From Owenia fusiformis (lineage: Eukaryota > Annelida > Polychaeta > Sabellida > Oweniidae), in NCBI GenBank assembly GCA_903813345.2, contig CAIIXF020000003.1, forward strand, positions 32,733,151 to 32,797,150: DNA of 64,000 bases, written 5' to 3'. The position numbers were made by a program, and so were the translations under genes. Below are positions 14,101 to 29,100 of this stretch, piece after piece (position 1 is the stretch's first letter; every line of letters starts with the position of its first letter). The notes beneath the pieces were generated by a model. It saw only the letters and a program-made list of their open reading frames with translations. It made no database searches and had not been told where the DNA came from.

Positions 14101-17100
14101 AGCAATAATATCCTTGACAACAGTAACTTTTTAATTGAAATCGCATTTTAAGGTCATAAATATCCAATTTTTTACCATAATTGTTTTTCATAAAATTACC
14201 ACACCCGAATGGACTATCATTACACATCAATATCAAATTTGCATCTTATTTTGTATACTTACAAGTATTATTTTAAAAAAATTTATATTTTTCAAACTCA
14301 TCTTTTTGACGGTCGCACCTTGGTGCAAGCCGTTTAGCCCTTTCGTGTCACTATTTTGACTGCAGACAAGTAAAAATGAATAGATAATAGATCAATCTAA
14401 AATGACTATGGGTCAATTCATAGTAAGCTACCACAACATAGGTTTAGCCTAACTAAGCCACTTAGAAAGCAATTTGGCACACACTATATAGTAGATAATG
14501 AAATAATAACGCTTGAGACAACAAAATACATATCGTTAAGAAAACAAACTGTGACACATCAAAAAATGATACAGCAAAAAGGTCCTGATTTTCGTCTATC
14601 CCACATCACTTGAGACTAAACGCTATCTATTTTCTTTTGACAGGTTTTTACAGTTAGAGTTTGCTTTTCTTGCTAGTAGCTAGGTTTCTTTACAGTTTTT
14701 GGTCATTTTCCTTGCATTTGTGCCCATATATTCCTACCATTTCTAGTTTTAAACATTTTATCAGATAATCCGCAGCTGAATATGAAATCCTCAAACTACT
14801 GGAAGTCAGCAACAGCGATCTTGCCAACTGGAACATCTGCCATCGAGTTTCATGTCACTCTACCAGATGATAAGAAGTTCTGGTCTTCAGATATTGCGAT
14901 TGATGAGATCCTCGTTACCAAAGGTACGTCTTTTACAATTTATCTTATACGTAATCTAGAATCTATTTGAATGAATATCTGATGAAATAAGATGATATAT
15001 TGGTAATATTCAGTACCTTATATGTCAATAATATAAGGCCATCATTTAATGTCTATTTAGAAGTTGATATCACAACCATTCCACCTCCAACCACAGCTGC
15101 CATGGCAACAACAACAACAACACCAACCATAACTTCTAGTACCTCATCTGGAAATGAAGTTACAAAAGAGTCTATTGGTAAATATTTATCTAACTTAACT
15201 TAATACTATTATACCTATACAATTAATCAAAAAATCATAAATTGATAGTATTGACCTTTATTAAACGTTTGACCTAAACATCGAAACTCACAAGACAAAA
15301 GACAAAAAGACAAACAATATCACAAAACGGTAATAAATTGAAACATTTAAAAGTATAAATAGGAAACAAATAACCAATATGCCGAAAAATACCCAACTTA
15401 CAAAGAAACAAAAATCTCTTAAGAGAGCCAAAGTGACATTTTTGTTCCTAGCATATTCAATGTATACTGTATTCAATATTTATTATATCTTGCAAGACAG
15501 ATTGCATTTACTGATTTTTTCTCAACCAATGAAAAGGTGAAGATGATTCACTTCCTGTTCTTTGGTATTGCACCTTTGAGAGACCTGGATGGGAGAATCC
15601 ATCAGACGGAGATGGGTGTGGTGATGGACAGAGTGGCATGATACAGCTCTTGGGGGATGATTTCAATTTTACAAGAACGAATAAGAAAACACCTTCAAGC
15701 CATACTGGACCTTCTAGTGGAAGTGATGGAGGTATGAAACCATACGAATGGTAATAAAGGACCATTATTCCACAAAACCAAGAAACATTCCGTTTGACCA
15801 TGGGCTTTCAACTAGATCTAATTGAAAGCCCATGGTATGACTTGCCACTCCTTTCAATTCATTTAATTTATCATTTTATCATATTTCATTAAATTATCTT
15901 TGAAGTACAAGTGTCTATTTTTACATATCTTCTAGATTCAAATATGCATTATCAATTGCAATTTGTTTTATAGGTTACTTTGTGTACACAGAATCATCGC
16001 CATCAAACAGTATCCGTGACAGGAGAAACAAAATGGCCAAGTTAAAGACTCCATATTTGTCGAGTGTCTTAACTAAGTACTTATCATTTAGGTATCATAC
16101 ACTGGGGATATTAATAGGAAGATTCGCGGTGCATGCATTATCTGTTGATGGCTCCATTCTCCAATTTGGTTAGTTTTAATGGATTTCTTTTTTCTATCAT
16201 ACTGTTAAACCAGTGTATTCCTTCAGTCATATGTAATACCATGATGGGTCTCCGGGTTAGGTCAAGATGCTTTTTATCATCTTCGGTTTAAATTAATGAC
16301 ATGGATATTTTAGGGCTACACTAAATCAAAATACCATATATTAGTTAATGCTTTGTTCACATTTATGCTGTTTTGCGTATCATATGTTATATTATATGAT
16401 ATGTTTCATTTAATTAAAGATATGGAGCCATTATCAATGGAATCATTGGACAGATGGAAGATTGTGGAAAATATACGGTTACCTGCTGGGACAGCGGCTG
16501 TTGAATTTGTTGTTGTCCTCCCAAATGATGACACATTTTGGTCATCAGATATAGCGCTTGATGAAATATTTATCAGATACAGTGCAGGTAAAACAATAAA
16601 TATTGTCATCCTCTTCACGATTTCATCTTCAAATAAAGTTCTTATTGAGGAATAAGGTCGCCTCCAATCGCCAAAATGACACAGTACAGTGTTGAATATG
16701 ACACAAAACTTTTAAGAAAATCAAGTCAGCGACGTCTTGCAACAAGTTTTAAGTTTATGTCCGTTTATGTGTTTCTTATGTCCAAAATTCCCACGAATTT
16801 CATCTAAATCTAATAATTGTTCATAGGTCATTCAAAGACACCACTTGGACAGACATCTTTCTCGTGCGACTTTGACACAAGCATGTGTGAACTCCTCCAC
16901 GACAAGACTGGGGACTTCAACTGGATTAGGAACTCGGGCAACACGGCTAGTAGTTCTACAGGGCCATCAGGGGATCATACTTCTGGAAATGGCAAGTTAA
17001 CTACAGTACTAGTACCGTACATAATGGACAGGGACTTATCATCTAACGTGGTTGATCTCAAATGATGAATCTCTCCATGCCACACCAGTTTCGACCTCTG

Positions 17101-20100
17101 GTTTATACTCACTTTACGTCTTTTTAAGTTACGTCTACCATGATGTATGTAAACACAATGTTAGATAGTAATTTATTAATTAAAACTAAAAATTACATTC
17201 CCTTTATTCCAGTTAACAGGTATATTAAAATATATTATATACGATTCTACATTCCTATTATATTTTTCAGGATATTATATGTATTTAGAGTCATCTACGC
17301 CAGCTAAAAAGGGAGATAAAGCCCGATCCAGGACCCCATTAATGGATATATTAGAACCCACATGTTTTATTATGTTCTACCACATGTATGGTCGGGACGT
17401 TTCTAAGCTTAGTATCATACTATCTGGTACACAACAAAAATTATGGGAACAATCAGGTATATGAAATATGGTATATTGTGTATAAGAGTTTCAATAAATG
17501 CGCCCAACTTGTGCTGTATTTATCTAATCTTTCTTATGTATCACTCTGCTCCAAATTCAGCTTATATTAACTATACATTATTTATCACATTCAGACTAAC
17601 TGCGCAAATGTTTTATTACATAACATCTATCTGGACCTAATATATTGAAATGCCAATGACCTTATAATTCGTAATGATTGGTTTGTGAAACATAGGTAAT
17701 AAAGGAGACGAGTGGCTTAAAGTGCAGATTCAACTGCCACTTGGATCATACGTCATCGATATACAGGGTGAAATTGGAGATGGTTACCAAGGAGATATAG
17801 CGTTTGATGATGTTGACATCAAGCCTGGGACATGTGAAGGGAATCATGGTATTGTATCATCCATTTTTGTTAAATAAGCTAAATATTCAGATAAAAAGTT
17901 GAATCTTAGGGAAACAGAAACTCTGATCTGAGTGTTGTAGCCCATGGACTCAATAGCATCGTTCGAAAAACAAATTGGCACACCGAATTATACAATCATC
18001 ATATTCGAACAGTACTATTATTGGTCGAAATATTGTTTATATGTACCATATAAATAACATTATTAGACTTTTTATAATCGTAAGTGAATATCCAATATAG
18101 TTCCAGAAATAACTTTGGTTCAATCTCCAACTTTACCAAACACTATGGCAACTACAACAGAGGACTCTTCCCCCATGCTTACAACAACATCAAACCCAAC
18201 AACAACCGAACCTTCAACTACTTTATCGTATGGTATGTATTAACAGTAAATCAGTTTTCAATACATTGGCCTTATCCCCTACAGCAAATCACTAACATTA
18301 ATTTTTGAATTAAAATTTAACATTGAAATATTTGAAAGTATTCGGAATTAACCAAGCATTTTCGAGACTGCAAAATGCAGGTTACTGAAATATTAAACTA
18401 CTATATATTAATTTAGATGAAGAAGCAAGACCCGTTTTATGGTATTGCACATTTGAGAAGTCAGGTTGGGATAATCCATTAGATAGACATGGGTGTGGTG
18501 AAGGCCAAGATGGGATGTTTCAACTTGATGGGGATGACTTTGATTTTTCGAGAACCAACAAAGATACTCCAAGCAGGCACACTGGACCTTCCAGCGGTAG
18601 TGATGGAGGTATAGTAGTTTAACTTCTGCCATGTAAATAACTAGTATAAGTAGAGATGACATCAAGTTTTAACTTCGAATTGCCGATACTAATAAAGCCA
18701 ACAAAAAGATAGTGAAGTGCAGTTATAATGGACTCAACTGAAAATGTGTAGAAATGATGATTAACAAACACCAAAACCCAAATATGTTCTTGTCACTGGG
18801 TTTAACTATGTTTCTAGGATATTACATATATACAGAATCTTCACCTGATGGCAATTTAGATAGAAGCAACGAAAAGGCAACAATTCGTACACCAACTCTT
18901 TATGGTGATAAGACAAAATATCTATCCTTTAAGTACCACACACGGGGACAATTGATTGGTGGTTTAACAGTAGCTACAATATCGGCAGATTTGATAATCA
19001 GTTCATTCTGTAAGTGATGTGCTAGTGCATCCTAAAGACTAAATCGTTAATTTTCCCCAATGATATAATTTCTAGAATTGCACATTGTCTGTATTACTGC
19101 TTACAAATTAGGTGATATACATTGAATAATTTGGAGACTTTTTAATAATTGTAAATAATATCTGAAAATAACATATACATATTACTCACATTCCAATGCT
19201 TTAGCAATACCTGGTATATCTATGATGCCATCACTGATATGGAAGACGATTAAAGGAGTTCAACTTCCACATGGAACAATCGCCGTTGAGTTAAGTGTCA
19301 CCCTCCCCAACGATCCATCTCATTTTTGGTCGTCAGATATTGGAATTGATGAAATATACATATCTTATGATCAAGGTATGTTTACATATGTTATTACGTG
19401 GTTTATTTTTTGGAAATTAGAGGGTTAGCTTCAAAAATATATTTGATATGCTGTACCCGGCAGCTCCAGCATATTTGGTTGCTGTATAAAAGGCAATGTA
19501 ACATGTACATTTACCGATAGTATTGAACTAATATCTTATGATCAAGGTATGTTTACATGTGTTATTATATGGTTTAAATTTAGCTAGGAAATAAGAGGGG
19601 TACAAAAATCTATTTGATATAAAGTACCTGGCAGCTTCACCGTATTTGGTTGCTGTATAATTTGCAATGTAATATATGAAAATGAATTAAAGTATGATTA
19701 TAGCAACGAGTGAATAAATTTCTCATATGAGAGTCAAAATATTTTACCAGCCACAAAAAGGTAACAAAGTTGGTTCTCTGTGGACCAGAAACGCCAGTTC
19801 AAATCCATACAAGTGAACACAAATAATATAGAGATGAGTGTCCTTAACTTTTCAGATACATCTGTACCAATTACTGTACCAACTAGTATATCAACAACTG
19901 AACCAACTACTACATCAACAACAACAGTGCCTTCTACAACACCAACTGTCAGAACCACTACAATTGGTAGGAAGGATTTCCATTCATTGTAAATTGTTAT
20001 ATTGTGTGCATTGGTTTAGATGTGTGTATCTTTTTCATGCCTCCAGTGTTAAGAGAACACTTTTGTTGGTGACATATTGTTACAGTCTCCAATTTTTGTG

Positions 20101-23100
20101 AGTGGCGTTGAAATATTTAACCAAGGATCATATAATATTAATTCAGAAGAAGAAGCAAGACCCGTTTTATGGTATTGCACATTTGAGACGCCAGGATGGG
20201 ACAATCCGCTAGATAATAATGGATGTGGCAATGGCCAAGATGGGATGTTTCAGCTTGATGGGGATGACTTTGATTTTTCGAGAACCAACAAAGATACTAC
20301 AAGCTTTCACACTGGACCTTCTAGGGGCAGTGATGGAGGTATAGTAGTTTAACTTCTGCCATATAAATAACTAGTATAGTCTTAGTAAAGATGACATCAA
20401 GTTTTAACTTCAGATGATACTAATAATTCACTAGCCAACAAAAAGACTGTGAAATGCTGTTATAATGACCTCACTTGAAAATGAGTAGAAATGATTGCTA
20501 AAAGCAGAATGATGATTAACAAATACCTAAAACCCAAATATGTTCGTGTCACTGGATTTAACTATGTTTCTAGGGTACTACATATATACAGAATCTTCAC
20601 CTGATGGCAATTCAGATAGAAGCAATGAAAAGGCAACGATTCGTACACCAACTCTTTACGGTGATGTGACCAAATATCTATCCTTTGAATACCATACATT
20701 TGGACACGTGATTGGTGATTTAACAGTGGCTACTATATCGGCAGATTTGACAATTAGTTCATTCCGTAAGTGTTTTTGTTTAGTACATCCTAAAAGGCCA
20801 TATAGCTAATCTTTTACAATACTTTCATTTCTAGAAGTGCATGCATCTTATAATAACCAGTGTTTAATATTACTGCTTATATATTTGCTAATATACACTT
20901 TATAATTTGGAGAGTTTTTAATGATTTTAAATGAACAGGATCTTAAGAGGTTCTGGACAAATCATTTGATTCTGGACTTGACATATTTTTTTTTCAACGA
21001 AATCACATCCAAGGGTTGTATTTTTATTGGATATTTAGAGAGCGAGTCCTGTATTGATTTCAATAAAAAGGTTAAAATAGAACGCTATTTGAGAGTTAAT
21101 CTTATACTTTCATTACATTGATAAATTAAGGCAAATTCTGAAAAATTTTAAAGTGCATTTTTTATGAAATATTATCCAAGTATTTAGATGAAACGGTCTT
21201 ATTTAAATACAAATCATAACATGATGATATTTTTTCATAAAATATTTCTTTAAGAAATTCAATTGAAGGCTCAAGATAAAACGAGCTAATTTAGGTGAAA
21301 ACCCTTACATGATGATGTGTTTTCATGACTTCTTTCATAAAATTCCATCAAGGGGTGAAAATAAAATGATCGAATTTAAGTGATTTAAGGATCACGAGGA
21401 TAGGTTTTCTTGGATATTTTCTATGAAATCCCATCCAGTGGTCAAGGTAAAAATTTTATTTGGTATATTTGGTCACGTGTTCGAACCCATAGAACCATAT
21501 AGGAACGTCATTTTGAATGTTACGTGATAAATCCATATAAGGCTTTTAGAACAATGTGGGGAAAGATGAGGGGAAACCCCTGACACCTGTTCACGATTTT
21601 ATCCGAACGTTCATCGGATCATTTCGGTTTTTATGCACTTCATTATTTTACCGAAGTTTGCCGATTCGATTCGTCGTATTTCGGAATATTGGGGACAATT
21701 TTATACTCCATTGGGAGTATTTTTAATCTACTTCTTATTACGAAGATTCCCGAACCTTGTTCGGATTAATCCGGATTTTCTGACCTACTTCATCTACCGA
21801 GATTTAACGAGTTTACATTCGGCTCATTTCGGAATCCTGGTGACAATTTTATACTCCATTGGAGTATTTTTGATCTACTTCTTATGACGAAGATTTCCGA
21901 ACCTTGTTCGGATTAATCCGGATTTTCTGACCTACTTCATCTACCGAGATTTAACGAGTTTACATTCGTCTCATTTCGGAATCCTGGTGACAATTTTATA
22001 CTCCATTGGAGTATTTTTGATCTACTTTTTCTGGATTTTGCCCTACTTATTATATCTTTACAACAAGCAAATCAAAAAATTCGCCATGAACGGGTCTCGA
22101 TCGACTAACCTAGAGCATGGAAGCTAGGCACGTTAGCCATGAGGCTAACGTGCAACCGATACGAAAGGATAAAAGTATTATATATTTATACCGAGCGTCA
22201 ATTCAAAATGATCTTCACTTTTGACTGCACGTAAATACAACTCGTCAGTTGTATCCAGAATAGATGAACGCCTATGGTACTAGTGAATAACCAAGTCCCA
22301 GGCGAGTGGTTCGCACCCCACCGTGATATGTTATTTTTGCTTTTTTAATACGACAGAAAGGAGCAAGGTCACTGGCATGTAGCGGTCCTGATATCGATAC
22401 ATTCTACACGCAATAAAACCAGATACCTGCGTGTGATTAAAACTACATGTTAGAGCGTCGATATCCTACAAATCCTATTTTTTCATAAAAATATTTTTTC
22501 ATGAAATCCAATCGAAGGGTGAAGATAAAACGATCTTTTAGGTAAAACAGCTTTACATGATCTGGTGATGTGTTTTCATAACTTTTTTCATAAAAGACCA
22601 TTCTCGGTTTGGAGAACAAAGTTCGTCACTCTAATTGAGCGTTATCCCTGCTTCGGACAAATTTGATTTTTTTACATAATATAGATTTGAATGTCTTCTT
22701 TTGAATAGTCATAGTTTAATTTGGGTAATATTTCTAGATTTTTCAGATAAAAATTACTAGTGAAACACCCAACGTCGCTTTTATGATTCGTACCACTTTT
22801 TTAACTTGGTGTATTGCATATTTCCGTGGGTTGATTTGAAAAAAAGACAAACAACGTATACATGAATATGTCATAAGCATATAGTGAGATAATTGTTAGA
22901 TTAGGTTTGCTATAAGTGACTTTAAAACAAAAAAATAAAAAACATTAGTTCACGTGTTAAAGTCCCATTGACCACGACATCAAGGAAAATTGAGCTTTTT
23001 GTCATCAGACATCTTTATAGATGGAACTAGCTATGTACTACATTTTTAAATACACTCACATTGTACATGTAGCTGTAATATCTAAGATGTTATTTTTATT

Positions 23101-26100
23101 GATGAAAAGATTCTTACATACTAAAGTTACATTAAAATATCAATTGCAATAGCCACCTGTTTTTAACATCCCTTTGTCACTCATCCCTTAATTATCTCTG
23201 TGTATCTTAAACGTGTGTGTGTTCGATGTTGATAGCACCCGAGTGCAACCTAAGGAGCACATACAATACATTTTGTGTATGCCCAGTCTGGCCGCCTTAT
23301 ATCTGCCTGCACCGAGAAATGGGCGCAGCTTTGACAATTAACGAATGATATAACGATATCACGGATTTCACCGAATGTTATTCATCCCTAAATAGCTTTT
23401 TTATTTAGTCTTATGATCCGACTGATGTTTCAATTTTTTGCAGTGACTCTGAAATTGCTGCGCCAGATATGACATCACAGCGACTCATTTTCCTACATTT
23501 AAATCACTAAACTAAATCAATTGAAACATAATCATTAAAGAATGAGGACCTTGTATTTTACTTTGGACGAGGGTAGTGGCCATGTCTTGGCATGGCTAGT
23601 TGTGCATTAACGTTTGATACTGTTGTGCGGATAAAAATAATGAATATATGTTAAAGTAGCACTAAACAGATACTTTTAAAGTTAAAAGAATATAGTTACA
23701 TTTAAAGAATGGGCCAAACGAATAGATATTGAATATAGGACTCGTTTGATGAAACGTTCGTTCTTTTAATTCTAATAAACCTAGAAATCAATCAACGATT
23801 AAGTAAATTGACAAGACTTCATGTTCAAGTTGGCTGAATTTCGTGTAACTTAACTCTGTTATGTTTCTAGATTTTACATATGGAGAACAGAATTCGAAAT
23901 CATAATCACAATCGTATTTTAAGGCAAATAGGCCATGAATATGCTTTTAGTTACACGGGTGATGATCAAATTAACACATTTTGGATGTTGAATTTCATTT
24001 CAAGTTCATTCGAATTTACGCATTATCGTGGGAAAGCCCATGGCATTATCCAATAAAATTGATATATATACTGTCTAGGCTGAGACTAACATATATAATG
24101 TTATTTAATGTATTTAATATACAGGATATACACTGGCGGATTAGGGGGGGGGGCCTGGGGGCCCGGGCCCCCCCCCCCCTTGGGTGGGCCCAGAAAAAAA
24201 TATTGGGCCCAAAATTTTTTTTGGGCCAAACAAGGCCTTCAGGCCCCAAAAAGTCGGCCTTTTTGGTCATTACTGGGCCTTTTAAGGCCTTATTTTTTAA
24301 TCTCAGGCCAAATTTTAGAGAAAATGGGCCTCAAAATTACAAAATTTTGGCCCACTTTTGGATTTTAGGGGCCCAAAATTTTTTTCCGCGCAAGCGCGGA
24401 CGTTTTTTTCTATGACCTGAAATTTGGGCCCCCCCCCTTGTTGGTTCCTGGATCCGCCCCTGATATATCTGAGAAAGTTATGCAATATATCTACACGAGA
24501 AATAGTAGGGACCGAGGGTTGATATATTACCTTTACCTGTCGAAAATCGAGTATAAACTATGAGGATTAGATACGCATTGAATGTAATGGAACCGTCATG
24601 TAATAATTAGAAATGATAATCACAATCAAATCATTAATATTTTATCTAGATTTAAAGTGCTTAAGATTTATTTTTAAAACTCAACCGAACTATTAACATT
24701 TAAAAGCACCGAACGAATTTTCTGGGGATTGCTGATGAGCGGGTGGGATGGGATGGGAGGGATAAAATGAAATACTAGATAAAATATTGATACCTTTACG
24801 CATGTCAATCTCAAATTAGAATGCATATATCATTATCTCTTTTATTCTTCTGTATTGTAATACGATAGTCTGATTATTGTCAATATCCTATACATGAAAT
24901 AATGTACAACGTGTATTCTACATTGAATAACAAACGAAATAAAACTCATCTTTGTACGAATTTATTTTTCATATGACACAAAGTAACATAACATTGTTAT
25001 ATGTTGCATTTACGACTACTACAGCAAATCAGAAAATTCGTACAATATCAAACGTAAGAGTTGTTCACAAATACATTGGTATTTTGATATGAGTATCATG
25101 TAGTATTAAAATATTAAAATCATATGATCAGCAAGTTTATAAGCTTAATATTGTATTGTTTTTTATTTAAGTGTCGCATGCTTAATTTCATACATATACA
25201 TCTGTGCAATCATCCAAAAAGCCTCGAGCCACCAATGGCTTATGAGACACTGCTAATCAAAATAAATCATATAATATTATATAATAAGATGCATAATATG
25301 AGTCAGTTGCAGAAATAGGATTATGAACAAAGCAAAGTTCATGACCTCTATTACGAACATTGTTTGATGAACTCGATCACTCAGTCAGTTGTTGAACATA
25401 TGCAAATGTGGTCAGGTTATAAATATAAGTACAATTTAAGTCCATGATATTTTCACATATTGAACATAACACTCAGTTCACAAAGAGATGTATACAAATC
25501 TAATCCACAAGTAGAAATGATTGTTTCATGCTGTTTATGCATTGTGTATAAACTGTAATCCAAAACATGAATAAAGTGGGCAAGAGGTGGTTGTATGATG
25601 GCCCATAAAATTACATTATGTAACACCGGCACCCTGGTTCAATATAGTGCAGTGGCCCATGTTTGATATACGTACATCAAAACTCATGTTTTTTCAAGGA
25701 AAGAAGCTAGATTAGTGATATATTGAAAAATCAAACTACTATACCCCAATACTGTAGCCCGTATTTCTTTAAAAGGAATACAGGCTACAGTGAAGTTGCA
25801 AATGGAGGACCTTTGTTTATTTCCATAGTTCTGGAGGAATACTAGATTTTACATTGTATAGATTCATCGAGCAGTTTGCAACGCACTATCACCAGAAAAG
25901 TCCTATGGAAAAGGACAAAGAATACCCGCTCTATTTGCAACTTAACTGTACCCTGTATTCTTTTTAAATGTGTTCACGTGGTAGGGTAGTGTGATACTCC
26001 CTCTGCCTATGCCTACATCGTTCAATCTTTTTTTCATAGTATAACGCCTTATTAATACAACAGTTATTGAGCTGTTAAGAAAACATACTAACAAACAAAC

Positions 26101-29100
26101 CACCGAGTTTAGAGTAAGACATATACATGTATTGTTCTATTATCAAATCATATATTGTGTCCCAATTCTAAAACGTTAACAGTTTATGGTGTACAATAAA
26201 ACTATTACTATTAACCACTTTAATATATTTAGACATAAAATATCAAGTTACTCATCAGCCAACAAATCTCAAAATATCGAAAAATGAAAAATACGAGGTA
26301 CTTGTTCACTCAAATCTAGGAGTCAATTGGTAATGTGTACCTATAGATAGTTCTCAAAGTAAATGAGCAAAAGCGTAACATTTGTATGTAGCATGCTTCA
26401 TAAAACACTAAACTTAGCCCAAAAAGTAAGCGTGCATTTTGTTCCTGGCACTGATTGGTTAATAAGTGAATACAATTCGTTGAATGCACGATGCACTCAA
26501 AAGATTAGCAGCTGGGAAAGGCTATTGAACAAAAAGTACGCTTTCGTACTCAAAAAAGGATTACCCTTTTACAACTTTGACAACTTTGAAGCATGAACTT
26601 CGGAAGATCTAACGAAATGTACTTACTGTTACCCTGTGGATCCCAGGGTTTTGATATGTTCTACAAAGACATGCAAAAACAGACCATATATGCACTAAAA
26701 ATATCTGTGACACTTGTATGATATGTATTCCACTTTGAACCACCATCTATTTCAATATTGTGAAAATATATATTTCCCAAATTATGAAATAAAGGAGCTT
26801 GTATTCGCGAATGCCGCTAACGCCTGTCGGCTACCGGATAAACCTACTTTACTATTTTATGGGCAATTCATTAAAATATTAATGGAATATTGTCAGGTTC
26901 TTTTCATATTTAAATGAGTCGCCCATAGAATGGTTGGTTAATCCGGAAGCTGAAATCTTCCATTCCCAAATCATAGTCTTAGCTTGTATTCGCAAATGCA
27001 ACTAACGCCTGTCGGCTACCGGATTAACCTATTATTTTACTGGAAACTCATGTCAATACGAATAGTACCTGCCACTATTCCATTCATATTTAAATGACTT
27101 GGTCATATTATACTGGGTTAATCAGGTAGCCGGAAGGCGTTAGTTGCATTCGCGAATATAAGGTTAGCTTGTATTCAATAATGCAAGAAACGCCTGTCGG
27201 CTACCGGATTAAACTACCTCTGGAGACATCGGGATTTTAAAGCGGCGTGCAAAGCGTAATCGGGTACACCCCAGTTCTCCGAAACCCAGTTGTCCGAAAC
27301 CCATTACTCCGAAAAATAAAGTCATAATTTACCAGAGAAAGCGGGGGGCGTAGCTTACTTAAACTTACGTCAGTTTCATGCCATGTATTTGGCCAAATTA
27401 ATGGCATGGACGCATTCTGTTATTCATAGATCTCTCTCTCACTTTGAATTGCATCCATTGCATGGCGTTACCAGAATGGCAGGAACGGGAGATTTATTTT
27501 ACATTGTGATTCTAAAAAAAAGGTTATTAAAACACAATATATATTACGGAACAGTTTATCTTATCTTCTTCAATCTCTTTTATATAGGCAAAATAAAATG
27601 AAACATTTTGAAACAGATAAAATAATTTATCGCATAGAACTTTAAGAATAAAACAGTATACAAATTACGTTGTCAAAATATTTCGTCGCATTTAATTTCT
27701 TAGTCTCGGTCTCTTATCAAATCGTAAAAGAATAAAACATTCTATACTTAATCACTTGGGATTTATGTTTCGGCATTCGTTTCAGGCATTTGTTTTTTAT
27801 GTTCTTCTCCTGAAATGTATTTGTTTGACAATAATCAGAGAAAGTGCGTATACGTATAAATATGCCACGCAAACAAACGGGTGTGACTTCAATTTCTTGT
27901 CTGTCTGAGGACGTATTGGGAACGAGGTAGAATTAAAGAATTCTTATGAACGAGTCATGCAAGATACTAGAACTAGTAAAGTAATGTAAATGGATAAGTT
28001 AATTTCTGATGGATCTGGATATAATATATTTCAAAACTTTGTAAACACTAGCTAACTTCATTTAGGCAGATATAGTATCTTGATATATTTGGCTATCATG
28101 CGTTTAAAATACGTTCCTAAAACTATGAAGACGTTAGGTGAGAAATATTGCTATTGTACGTTCGAAAAGTATTTGGTTGTATTTTGTAGTTCTCAAGTTA
28201 CCCATGAACTTTCGTGGGCTAATTAACGTCTTGACTTAGCATATTTAGCCTAATTTTGCAATGATGTCAACGTGATTCAAATGTTATGCTGTCGTGATTC
28301 GCAGAGGTTGCGACAAGATTCGTTTTACAACAGATGTAACTATGAGAACATGAAAGCTCATAATCCTGATTATGCAACCTTATACAATCGTTATCTTTGG
28401 GACAAGAGCCCAAAAACAAGGTACTCGTGAACGAGAGTTGAATTTGCTCCGTGAACGATAGGATACGCTGTTCCCCACCAACAAAATACAGACATATGCT
28501 TCAGTGTCCTCAACGCAGATTGTAGAGAACAAGAGAAAAAATGAAATATACTTTGCCATAACAGAATACTGTTAAAGTATTGTTTATTAAGTTTATTAAG
28601 TTTCACAAATAACTTTTAAATGCCTTCTTTACCGTCAACGGACACTCAAATAAATACACAATACAATGCAATGCAATGTAATACAACGCATTACAATACA
28701 AACTAAATTAGAGTATTTGTGCATAGCATTTTCCCCTTTTGTTTGAAGGATATTTTAAGAATAATTCCAGCGTTCGTACACACCTGGAAATGTCAGGGTT
28801 TTGATTTAATTTTCCAAGTGCCTGAAATGTCAGAGAATTTTAAAATAAGGTCAAAAAGGGCCAAAGAGTCCGGGAATTTTGAAACTGTAGACATGTCATG
28901 GAAATGTCAGGGAAATTTGTATCAGTGTTGAAAAAATGATGTTCCAGAAAAATAAATTTTAGGACTATGACAGGATCTCAATGAAATCCAAAATGTAACA
29001 TTTAGTTGATTCCACACGGGGCGTGTACATTGTCTAACATATATCTAAAAGGTTTACACTGTCTTGATTAATGAACTTCTTAGATCTAGTCGCGCTTCAG

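Larger units (their letters stand above)
8985..14923 (+). other. MAM domain 2 (exons 4-6)
   Basis: Starts VWGCDFEKITWD with the 'type B' insert NGCGESFRGM in exon 8820-9161. The middle exon 10121-10312 has VYTESSP and LSFSYHTRG. The last exon 14765-14923 has FWSSDIAIDEI. The intron between the last two exons is enlarged by a 4.06 kb foldback element (10429-14484). Confidence 0.85.

Noticed and set aside
21633-21887. 84-residue frame repeated at 29662-29937 (91 residues, minus strand)
   Set aside because: The two are the same stretch of the inverted arms of the 9.7 kb element, built from an internal tandem repeat. The duplication explains the match; no domain.
23981-24415. 144-residue + strand open frame rich in Gly, Pro and Lys
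   Set aside because: It spans a G/C homopolymer-rich MITE-like repeat; the composition is low complexity and the antisense and other frames are also open. Not a gene.
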